Shown here: piece after piece, positions 55,480 to 64,000 of the stretch
Position numbering within the stretch: position 1 is the first letter of the stretch
Layout: each line of letters begins with the position of its first letter
Translations under genes and position numbers: made by a program
Notes under the pieces: generated by a model
Told to the model about the DNA's origin: nothing
Database searches by the model: none
Seen by the model: the letters and a program-made list of their open reading frames with translations, nothing else
DNA from: Phymatolithon calcareum
Lineage: Eukaryota; Rhodophyta; Florideophyceae; Hapalidiales
NCBI GenBank assembly: GCA_977006965.1
Contig: OZ345353.1
Span: 3,472,001 to 3,536,000 of the forward strand
DNA: 64,000 bases
Reading direction: 5' to 3'

Positions 55480-56625
55480 TACGTTGATGAAGCTCGAGTA
55501 CGGTCAGAAGGCCAGCACACCTCTTTGGAGAGGCCAATAGATCTTCCCTCAGAGTTTGTGTGAGGCCGAGAGGCCTTCTCGATTAGAGAGGTCAACAGAC
55601 CTTCCCTAAGCGTGTGCGCGGCTAATAGGCCGGCACACCTTCTTGGCGAGGTCAGTAGACCTTCGCACAACTTTTTGCCCAAGGCCATGCGGCCGTGGTG
55701 CTACCAGTGCGCGGCCAGAAGGCCTGCACACCACAACTTTTTGCGAGGTCAGTAGACCCTCGAAAACCTTCTGTGGAAGGCCACAAGGCAGTCACGCTAC
55801 TTGTGCACGGCCACAAGGCCTGTACACCTCCTGAGCAAAAACAGTAGTCCATCGCCCCGTTGCGCAAAGCCAGGAGGCCCTTGCGCTACACGTGCGGGGC
55901 CAGTAGGCCCGCACACCTTTTCTACGAGGTCAGTAGACCGTCACACAATTTCTCCGAGGCCAAAAAGCCGTCAGGGTTCCTGTGCGCGGCCTGTAGGCCT
56001 GCGCACGATTCGCGCGAGGCCAATAGACCATCGCTCACTTTGTGTGCAGCCAATAGGCTAGCACACGCTTCTCACGATGCCAGTAGACCATCGCGCACTT
56101 TGTGCGCCGCCAGTAGGCCGGCACACGCTTCTCACGAGGCCAGTAGACCATCGCGCACTTTGTGCGCGGCCAGTAGGCCGGCGCACGCTTCTCACGAGGC
56201 CAGCAGACCATCGTGCACTTCCTGCGCCGCAAATAGGCCGGAGCACACTTTGCGCGAGGTTAGTAAACCATAGCACATTTTTTTCGAGGCCAAGAGGCCG
56301 TCGCACTGTTTGTGCGCGGCCAGTAGGCCGGCGAACACTTTGTGCGAGGTTAATAAACCATCGCACATTTTTTTCAAGGCCAAGAGGCCGTCGCACTCTT
56401 TGTGCGCGGCCAGTAGGCCGGCGCACGTTCTATGCGAGATTAATAAACCGTCGCGCTCTTTGCGCGAGGCCAAGAGGCCATCGCGCTACCTGTGCGTAGC
56501 CAGTAGGCCTTCGCACGCTTTGCGCGAGGTCAGTAGACCATCGCGCATGTTGGGCGAGGCCAAGGGGCCATCGCGCAACTTGTGCGAGGTCAGTAGAGAC
56601 CTTCGCACTAGTTGCTGGTGTGCGG
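55480..56625. repeat. GC-rich 30/60-bp tandem repeat array, 3' of the OTU-recombinase frame
   Basis: About 1.1 kb of units near GAGGCCAGTAGACCATCGCG + CACTTTGTGC, alternating with GCGGCCAGTAGGCCGGCGCA + CGCTTCTCAC. The basic period is about 30 bp and the higher-order period 60 bp, with roughly 38 basic units. AGRCC cores recur, and GCGCACTTTGTGCGC is palindromic. Units are most regular at 56060-56250 and degenerate toward both ends. Plus-strand frames such as 55860-56273 are artefacts of a 30-bp unit being divisible by three. The array starts about 80 bp after the recombinase stop codon. Confidence 0.85.
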
Positions 56626-57599
56626 GCGGTCGGGCTGCGCACATTCTGCCCTTGAGCCCTTCATGAGCCGTTCATCGTACTCGATCACCCAATCAGATTA
56701 ATCCCACATAAATTTTAACTATGTTTCATTGTTGCACCGGTGCCGCGTTGCGCGAGTTTGCGCCTCGTGCAAGCGTGACAAACGTGACAGAGAAATTTTG
56801 ATTAGAAAATTCTACATTGATTGGCGCACATGGCGTCGAAAATATCCGTAATAAAACAAGGGTATTTTCTACCATAGTTGCAATTGCACATCTGAACGCT
56901 ATTGGACCATATTTTGGAACAGTTGCAATACGTGGAGGGAAACGAAAGGAAAGCAATTGCCACATATTTTCTTCCAAAATACTACATTATCAGGTTTTCC
57001 TTCTGCGCATGCGCACGGTTGCAATAATTTAAAATTTGTACTTCAGAATAGGATCTCATTTCCCCTGCTTTCTAGTGTTTATTTGATTTTTTTCCCACGG
57101 CGTCATATTGGTCCGGTCACGCTGTCCACTAGCGTGACTCCCCCTGGAACAATAAAGTTGCAACTTCCGTGGAGTCGGTCTTTGGCGCAGAAGACGTGAG
57201 ACAAATGTCATACGTGGCAATTTCGAGTGGCTGACGCAATGGGGAGTTTCTGGTTTGGCCGCTCCCTCAGACGGGACGGTCGCGAAGGTGGCAGCTCTGT
57301 GGGCATTCACCCCAAATTGCGGATTGAGGAGTTCATTGCACTCTGTGCGCGTCACTGCAATGGGCTTGGGCGGCCAACACCGTTCGTGGAACGGCTTTGC
57401 GCTTACGGGCGCACGACAAGGTTGCTGATAAAGGCTTTGGGCGTATGTACACGCTCTGCGGCGGGTGTCCGCCGATCTATGGGATGATGTTGGTGCTCGT
57501 TGAGGACGAGCCTTTTAACTAATGTTTGCCGTTGGAAAAAAGCGACATGTCGCCTTCTCCGGCACATTCCTGAATGCAAGGACCAGAGCAGAACGACGT
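56626..57599. other. No recognisable gene
   Basis: Short frames only. Nothing found beyond AT-rich runs near 57060-57100. Confidence 0.4.
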
Positions 57600-58265
57600 T
57601 TTTCATTTATCAAATTACTTTATCAAAAATTAGAGATACAGCATTTCCCGCATGGTCCAGGCTTGCAGTTGGCGAATTTGCACATCACCCTAAAAACTTG
57701 TTTATTTTTAGGTTCCTTTTTGCTTGGGATGCCAGTCCATTTACAGTTTTACAGTTTTTTCAGTTTCAGCACCGGAAAGTTATCTTTCTCCTCGTTAAAG
57801 CGTTTGCAAGTACACAGATTAGACTGTATATTCGGAACTGTTCTGCTCCACACAATTTTCCAGTCAGTTTTCGATAATAGCAAATCCAACTCAACTTTCT
57901 GTCCGCGCTGTCTTCACGTCTAAGCCAATAACTTAATAGTCAGCATTGTTCACGCATACTGCACTAAATGGACATATCATGTGATGATAGCTACGCCTTT
58001 TTTCGTAGCACAAACTCCCGCTCACCCAACCACGAGTCTCCATTTGGCTTTCACATCCACCTAGTAAAGGTCTGTAAAATTTCACTTGCGAAAGATGTAA
58101 CAAACGAGGGCATAGCAAGATGTTGCGTAAGGAAGTTGCCAAGCCACAGCGGCCCTATAACATGTCATTTGGCCAGCCAATAAAGGTACTTTCTACCCGA
58201 CAAAACTCAATTGCACCATTTTGTGAATTCTGAAAGGAAAGAGCTGTGTCATACACCACGGGCAG
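57600..58265. repeat. Dispersed repeat R1, copy c
   Basis: 57655-57800 matches the outer left arm at 8100-8240 (GGCTTGCAGTTGGCGA, GCTTGGGAT.CGCAGTCCATTT, GGAAAGTTATCTTTCTCCT). 57815-58265 matches 24590-24760 and 860-1380. Just after the CACCACGGG phrase (58252-58260) the match breaks at CAGGGGTTGCGGCAATTCCA, which looks like one end of another hAT-type MITE, but I could not find its partner end. Confidence 0.6.
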
Positions 58266-58954
58266 GGGTTGCGGCAATTCCATTGCTATCAATTTAATTG
58301 CAATTTTTCCCAATTCCACCCAAAATTGGTTCTTCGAACTGAATTGCAATTCGAATTGGTCCCATCTAATACTGAGGATCGTAATAGTTGAACATTGGAC
58401 CGTGGGAATGTTATGTGGGGGGCGAGTAAAGCAGAATGTTGAGGGAATCAACGTACACACCTCATGCTCAGCACGTGGTCTTTGTTCTAGTAATACCCAG
58501 AGTACGTAGATGAACATTAGACAGAGCACATTAATCGGATGCAAGAATCAACGTACTCACCTTATGTTCAGTACGAGGTCTTTGTTCTAGTAATACCCAG
58601 AGTACTTTCTGTATGCCATCAAAACATCTATGACACTTGGGCAATGGGTATTTCTTGCTATGTTATATGAAGACGAGATTGAGCCGTTGGACTCCAAAAG
58701 GTTTCAACAATGGGACTTTTCATGTGCTATCATCTACTCAGCTGTATCGATCAATTTACCAGCCAGATACAGAACAACGGCTTGAAACTCTTTAGCTTCG
58801 ATTAGAGTCCAGCAGTGTGGGGTTGTTAATAGCACAAGTTGGCACACTGGTTGTGGTCGGGTTGTTCTCTGGCGGAAAGCCAAGGGCGGCGCGAAGCGCC
58901 GACCTTTATAGAAAAAAAAATGGATCAAAAGATGACTTGGCAGTATGAGAATTG
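58266..58954. other. Spacer with a 100-bp tandem duplication
   Basis: AATCAACGTAC at 58446 and 58546 starts two copies, exactly 100 bp apart, that share CTTTGTTCTAGTAATACCCA. No gene. Confidence 0.6.
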
Positions 58955-59190
58955 GATCAATGGAAAACTCTGGAAGCCGCTTCGCGGCTTCCTAGCCCGC
59001 CGAGGTGCTTACAGTGTAAGTACTTGTAAGAATGTAAGCACCTGTAAGCTGTAAGCAGCGGTTCTAGGGCTTGCCCTTGATGATCCTTCATGGTGTAAGT
59101 ACGCATCGAAACCTATGGTACTGTAATTACTGTAATGCTATCTGTAAGGGCTTGCTGTAAATGCAAGCTGTAATGGCATTATGAAGGTAG
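58955..59190 (+). repeat. Dispersed repeat R3, copy 2
   Basis: Inverted relative to 38975-39230, with the same hairpin, GTAAG-rich run and TACTGTAATTACTGTAATG block. Confidence 0.7.
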
Positions 59191-59229
59191 CTAGTCTTGT
59201 AGGAACTGGAGGGTATGATAGTGGCGTTG

Positions 59230-60960
59230 GGCGCCACAGACTCCGAGAGCTAATTTCCACGAGCTCTCGCTTCGCCCTCGCCAACAGCCGATTTTTCCCA
59301 AGCTGGGCGCCCTGATGAAGGCATTCATGGCAACCGTCCGCGTGTCGTTCTTTCTTCTGCTGCCTGCTATCGTTCCATTGCTGTAGCTGATGGTTATGCT
59401 GCTGGTACCGCCAGTGCTGTTTCTTCTTGCGGAGGAAGCAGTGCTGCTGTTTTTCCTGAAGGATGCGATGGTTACGCTGAGACTCCGGGAAGAAGGGACA
59501 GCGCAACATTTTTTACGGCATGTGAGGACGATGTCGCCGCGATTGCGAACAATCAAACACGGGAAGTTTCAACAGAGTATAATTTAAACCCATACCAATG
59601 GGGATCCCGTCTCAATCGATGGTTCCGCAGACCATTCTAGTGCAGTGAATGACGATCCATGGTCAAAAGCATACGTTCCTGTCCGACACGTGAGCACCCT
59701 ACCAAGGTCTCGAGATCTGGCATACACATGCCTCTACTTTATGAGCGTTAAGGACTTGAGGGCAGCTGCGTCAAACCTTGGTGTACGGCAGACGGGTGTA
59801 AAAAACTATTTGATTTGCAACCTCATGCTACATGGAAGACGTGTGGTAGAGGGGGAGCAGAAGGATTGGGACAGTTTCTTGGCTGACGCGCAGGCTCTAT
59901 TTTTGTCCAAGCCCGCGAGTCAAAGCTTAGGAGTTTACATGGCCCCAAGTCACAGTAATATTGTAGCGCGCAAACCTGTTGTCCGCGAGGCGAGCCAGCG
60001 CCAAAGCGCAAATGCACCGTCCATGCCACCGATGGCGTAGTTTGAGTTTTCTCCTCTTATAACGCTGCAGACGCAGCACGAGCAAGCCCGGGCCGCTCTC
60101 ATTGCTTCCGGTACAAACCTTTCTCAAAAACAGCAGCAGCGACGGGAGGGAACGGAGGCATTTTGGGACAACCATATTGAAAACTTGTTCTACGACTTCT
60201 CCCTTCGTCTCCATCTTGACCTCGCTGGGTGTGTTGACGGCGATGATGAGATATCATCCATTGGCGTCAACGCTAAGCTTTGGTTCACCGCACAGGGGTA
60301 TGGCTGAAGTACCGTCTCTTTTTAGTTCGGAAAATTTTTATGACTGCGCTGGACAACTGGGAGGTATCAGACCGAAACGACGGGGAAGCAAACAACTTTC
60401 ATCTTTTTGCGGTTCCCACCCCAGGGGCGACTACAATGTCTTCCCAGGCTCGTTGCGCCTGCATCATGTTTCATATGCTGAAATGTGGGATGCCGGAGCA
60501 GGACACTGAGTTGCTCAAATTTGCGTGCAAGCTTGCACCAGGCGGTGCGGAGTACGATGATGGTGAGGAGTTAGCGTGCGTGGAGGTACAGCTCGCGAAA
60601 AACGAAAGTCTGGATATGACCTACTGGAAGAGACTCGGAAGAAGAATAAGTTTATGGAGGTCATGATGAATTCGGTTTTGATGATGGCAAGTTCGTTTTC
60701 GGCTCCTTTGCGAACCGGAGACCGAAATGCTATGAGCTTACTCAGCTCTGTCTATGAGCTGACGAAGAAATAGGCAGAACTCAAATCAATGGATGTTTTT
60801 AATAACGAAGTCATCAAGACGTCACTAAATCTGGTAGAGATGCAACTGGAAAAGCTGCAGAGAGCGTGTGACGACATATTAAAGTCAACCTCGGAGCTGA
60901 GCATTGTTTGCAAAATAATCGTACTAGTCTTTACGAAGTAGCCGGTCGAGCAATGCCTTT
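59230..60960 (+). pseudogene. Broken gene for a SAP-domain, coiled-coil protein
   Basis: Protein-like sequence passes through several frames on the plus strand. About 59270-59640 is Ala/Ser/Gly-rich (SIAVADGYAAGTASAVSSCGG). 59585-60040 contains a SAP-like helix-extended-helix motif, MSVKDLRAAASNLGV.. then VKNYLICNLMLHG (about 59740-59840). After a TAG at 60038 the same frame continues with QTQHEQARAALIASGTN and FWDNHIENLFYDFSL. 60280-60620 (LAPGGAEYDDGEELACVEV) is in another frame. About 60600-60900 is a helical, probably coiled-coil end (NLVEMQLEKLQRACDDILKS). At least two frameshifts and two stops. SAP domains bind DNA. Next to a Harbinger transposase, it may be that element's DNA-binding partner protein, but I see no Myb/SANT motif. 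Confidence 0.5.
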
Positions 60961-60999
60961 CTATTTCAGACTATCCGTTAGGAAGTTTCGCAAATCACT

Positions 61000-61705
61000 T
61001 GATTCTAAATCCCTCAGACGGCGTGCTTCTGTTTCGTCGACTGACGTTTACAGTCTTGTAGCAGTGATCCACCAAGATCGGAAAGCCCTTTTCTCGAGCT
61101 CGCATTGAGTTGAAGTCCGATATGTACTATGCGCAGACGAGCGGTACTTCGAGTCGACAACGGCTTGGACGGGAAGGGCATACATTCCTTACGGCAGTAG
61201 AAGTTTCGTGGCACGTACTCATCAAGCGGTCTCGAATCTCGATGACTATGCCCTCGAGGGTACCAATTCATCCATACAATGGATTTGTTCGCGGACGATA
61301 TCGACTAAAACCGTCTGCGAGGTCCCGTCAAGCATGCACATCACTAAGAGGAACGCCGGGCATCTTCAGAGTATCCGCGATGGCGCAAACGGACTCATGA
61401 CAGACCGCGTACACTGTGGACTTCGCGAGTGCGAAGCAAAGAACTTGGTCATGATGGGGGCCACCGGAAAGCATTCGCAGAGTAAAGCCAAGCGGAATCG
61501 CCGGTTCGATGACACCAACACTTGACCGAGCCGCCTGGGCGTCGTTTTCCCGGCCTAGACGAGTACAGAGCAGCGCAAGTAATTCGTTAAACATAGACCT
61601 TGAGAAACGAAAAGCTCGCTTGAACTCCTCGTCTGACAAATGAGCTGTCATCTCTGCCAATGTCGTTCGGTACCGCCTCTTCGAACCAGCACGCACACGC
61701 GCCAT
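61000..61705 (-). pseudogene. PIF/Harbinger transposase, N-terminal half
   Basis: The minus-strand frame 61705-61328 reads like the first part of HARBI1-type (DDE_Tnp_4) transposases: EEFKRAFRFSRSMFNELL, then PLGFTLRMLSGGPHHDQV, then KSTVYAVCHESVCAIADTL. Beyond 61328 the similarity continues in broken frames: a CMDELVP phrase where the first catalytic Asp lies, then FYCRKEC and ALPVQAVVD. The third catalytic residue and the C-terminus are missing. It runs towards, and converges with, the SAP-domain pseudogene. No TIR or 3-bp target duplication could be fixed. Confidence 0.65.
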
Positions 61706-62220
61706 TTACTTCGGGGAAAGGTAAGCAGCGTCAATTGCAATAAGTACCGCAGCAGTAATTGCAGAGATCAGGACGGCAGCCTTCGCTGACTTGCGAATCA
61801 TGAGGCATTGGCGGGTTATTGGGAGTGTTGCACTAACGGGTGAATAACGAGGCCGAGTGAATTCGCTGATCGTCTTTCTTGGCATTCTAATGCGCAACAG
61901 CAGCTTCGTGCATTGATGCAGGTACGATCCGAGTTTCGCGCCATTTTAGAGATCAGAAGCAGTCCTTGAGGGGTATCTTAGGCCATGGACTGAATATTTG
62001 GCGGGAGCGAACAAACATGAACATGGAACCTTATTTCTCCGGGAAAGAGGTTAACTTTCCTTCCCCTGGCGTGTGTTCCTGTTCACGCACGGCGCATATT
62101 TTTTGCATTAAATTGCCAATTCAAAATTGACAAGTCACCAAAATTATGATAAAACGATTAAACATGAACACAAATATGCCGGTATAGACCGGCCCTCATA
62201 ATAATTATGTGCTCAACTTT
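61706..62220. other. No recognisable gene
   Basis: Upstream of the transposase relic on its strand. Nothing recognised apart from short frames. Confidence 0.35.
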
Positions 62221-62221
62221 G

Positions 62222-63355
62222 AATGGACGCATATTTTCAGTGTCACTAATTCTCGCGTCTGCGTCACTAATCGCAAAAAAGACATTTCAGTGTCACTAAC
62301 TTGCACACTGACACGTCAGAGTCACTAGTCTGAAAAACAGTGCCGTAGTGTCACTAATTTCCAAAAATGGCATCTCAGTGTCGCTAATCTTCTAAACGGA
62401 TCTATAATGTAACTAAAACTAGAAATGTACAATCTTCGGGAAATAGTTATTGCAAAGTCTATTCATCTTGAAAAAATTTGGTAAGGAGTAATACTCCTTG
62501 CGGACTCCGCAAGGAGTCCACGTTTCGCAAGCTCCAGTTGTTGTGCACAAGGTTTTCAGAATATGACATTCATAGGATGGAAATGTTTACCTGTAACGTT
62601 CTAATCACGACAAAGTCGAATTGGCCCGTGACGTAGATAAATCGGGCCAAAGAGAAACTTAGGCAGTAGTGTTTTGTGGTCAATGGCAAAGCTCTCGCAA
62701 AACTTCAAGCATGATTAATGGCTCTGAACGGACAACTTAATGCAATAAGCTCAAGTTTTCCTCGGAAATGATCTGCTCTCTAAAACGGAATGCCTACAGT
62801 TTTATAGAGCAGAATATTCCCCATGAAATTTTGAGCTACAGCTAAATTAAGGTGTTATAAGATGGAAAACTGTACCAATGGTTAACTAAAACTCGATCAG
62901 CTTCATATAGATAGCAGTGGCGAGAATTTCCCGGTTTCTCCGGTGTCCCATTCTTTTGTGTTGGAGCGAGGAGTACTTTCTGCAAGTGCCGAGGCATCTA
63001 CAGTACTGCAGTAGCAGGCTCTCTATGCGATCGTAATCACGACTGGATTCAGAAATGTATTCACGTTCAATATTCGATGTATCGTTATGTGTAGTATAAC
63101 GAAAATCTATTCACATGATCGGCCTTGATATTTCGAAATATTTTCCGAAACGTTTCCCGAAGAGCATAATTGTGTGATATTGAGTTGCTTTTAGTGACAC
63201 AGAAGAGTAATTTTTAGGATTAGTGACACTGAGCCATCGTTTCTTAGAATAGTGAAACTGAAGTGCTGTTTTTCATATTAGTGATACTGACGTGCTGTTT
63301 TTCAATTTAGTGACACAGACGTGAAAATTAGTAACAGGGAAAATATTTAGACACT
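62222..63355. mobile_element. Foldback element whose arms are tandem arrays of TCAGTGTCACTAAT
   Basis: The left arm (62222-62392) has about six direct copies of (T)CAGTGTCACTAAT every 25-35 bp. The right arm (63190-63352) has about six copies of the complement (ATTAGTGACACTGA and variants). The outermost parts also pair: GCATATTTTC at left and GAAAATATTT at right. The centre (62400-63180) is AT-rich and encodes nothing. No target duplication was fixed. Confidence 0.7.
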
Positions 63356-63390
63356 TTGAATTACGTTTTCGAGCAAACCCTTAGGGCCGA

Positions 63391-63593
63391 TGAACGAATA
63401 GTTCTCAATCGGGAAAATGGGAAAATGAGAAATTGGGAACGCCAGTATATCCAAGAGAGCACCTGCATTTGTGAAATTTTACTTCTTCTACTTCCTTCAG
63501 GTTCAAATTCCACAAGTGCACGTATTCTATTGGACATATTAGCGTTCCCATTTTCTCAATTTCCCATTTTCCCGGTTGGGAACTATTCGTTCA
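63391..63593. mobile_element. MITE with about 50-bp inverted ends
   Basis: The left arm starts TGAACGAATAGTTCTCAA and continues CGGGAAAATGGGAAAATGAG. The right arm is the complement of TGAACGAATAGTTCCCAA + CGGGAAAATGGGAAATTGAG. The two arms pair over about 50 bp with four or so mismatches, around a spacer of about 100 bp. The flanking target duplication is unclear. Confidence 0.75.
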
Positions 63594-64000
63594 TTAGCAG
63601 CGTGACAGAAATTAATCGTAATTCATATTTCCTGAGTCCGCATCCTAAATTTAATACCAGAAATCGATTCAGCGTGAGAATCTGGTCCAGAGCACTTAAG
63701 AATCTCTGATTTCTATTTTTAACTTAGGGAAGGGTTTGGTCTGGAATTCCCCATCTAAGTTCAATCTCCGCCAACTAAGCGGCAACGGTCTTGAAAGCGC
63801 CTTGATCCGAAGAAATTACGTTTTTATTTCTCTTTGGACCCCGTTGTCTGTTACGAAACTTCTCTGGGGCGAGGCAGAGTCGACGTGGAGTCCGCTTGAC
63901 CTGGCTATCTTTCAATGGAGAAAGGTTGTTTTCATCTTTGAGGGTGAGGACGTTGTATCCAGGCAGGTGAGTGAGAATAGCCGCCAACATCTCTCTGTGC
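63594..64000. other. No recognisable gene
   Basis: Window edge. The minus frame 63990-63775 is basic (KRTPRRLCLAPEKFRNRQRG) but has no motif and could be the end of something beyond the window. Confidence 0.35.

Noticed and set aside
55480-56625. CRISPR-like array
   Set aside because: Units are contiguous with no unique spacers, alternate in a 60-bp higher-order pattern, and lie in eukaryotic transposon DNA.
55801-56666. Frames with regular repeats such as RPVGRRTLLTRPVDHRALCA
   Set aside because: A 30-bp tandem unit is divisible by three, so several frames stay open on both strands. This is an effect of the array, not a repeat protein.
59138-59556. Two minus-strand frames of about 120 codons rich in Gln/His/Arg
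   Set aside because: They are the antisense of the Ala/Ser/Gly-rich start of the SAP-domain pseudogene, whose frame reads more like protein and continues downstream.

Overview
The window is eukaryotic nuclear DNA and almost entirely a transposable-element graveyard. It has long intergenic stretches, no operons, intronless open frames, and layer upon layer of nested elements. The mix of Ty3/gypsy LTR elements (two with chromodomains), a DIRS-like tyrosine-recombinase retrotransposon relic, hAT, PIF/Harbinger and pogo-like DNA transposons, and single-exon host-like genes fits a florideophyte red alga of the Chondrus type. An oomycete or another alga is possible. This assignment rests on family content, not on a diagnostic host gene. 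No tRNA, rRNA or CRISPR was recognised.

Layout. 1-8.3 kb: dispersed repeats, a pyrimidine-rich minisatellite block that is itself duplicated in tandem (period about 984 bp), a DIRS-like RNase H/tyrosine-recombinase relic on the minus strand, a retroposon with an A-rich tail and 8-bp target duplications, and small inverted-repeat elements. 8.3-23.9 kb: a nested pair of LTR retrotransposons. The older outer gypsy element (LTRs 8336-8653 and 23560-23879, 4-bp target duplication GCAC) sits inside a long-inverted-repeat DNA element. It is split by a 10-kb chromovirus (LTRs 11403-11966 and 20810-21358), which carries a long antisense reading frame between pol and the 3' LTR. 24-30.3 kb: non-coding dispersed repeats, a gag-like relic with a damaged zinc knuckle, a foldback element and a hAT-type MITE with a perfect 8-bp target duplication. 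30.3-34 kb: hAT copy 1, abutting the 3' half of a third gypsy element (integrase plus chromodomain). 34-44 kb: gene-poor; a cluster of perfect hairpins at 40.4-40.5 kb and a pogo-type MITE at 43.5-43.9 kb.

44-45.6 kb holds the best ordinary gene, an intact 510-residue membrane protein. 46.2-50.3 kb: a second copy of the 5.9-8.1 kb repeat, interrupted by hAT copy 2 (exact ends 46826-49250, target duplication CATGTAGG) and another terminal-inverted-repeat element. 51-56.6 kb is the most unusual block. A degenerate RING-finger protein and an unrecognised basic protein are encoded on the minus strand. Divergent from them is a plus-strand frame (53251-55401) that joins an OTU-type cysteine-protease domain to a complete-looking tyrosine recombinase (R, HxxR, H, Y), broken by only one in-frame TAG. 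Immediately downstream lies about 1.1 kb of 30/60-bp GC-rich tandem repeats. 57-64 kb: more dispersed repeats, a broken SAP-domain gene, a PIF/Harbinger transposase relic, a foldback element whose arms are tandem arrays, and a MITE with about 50-bp inverted ends.

How it fits together: nearly every frame is a transposon protein in some state of decay, mostly through isolated nonsense codons and single frameshifts. The 510-residue membrane protein and perhaps the RING-like protein are the only host-type genes. The OTU-tyrosine-recombinase frame with its divergent partner and 3' repeat array is the best candidate for a little-described mobile system. All repeat boundaries and homologies were found by reading the sequence, not by alignment software.
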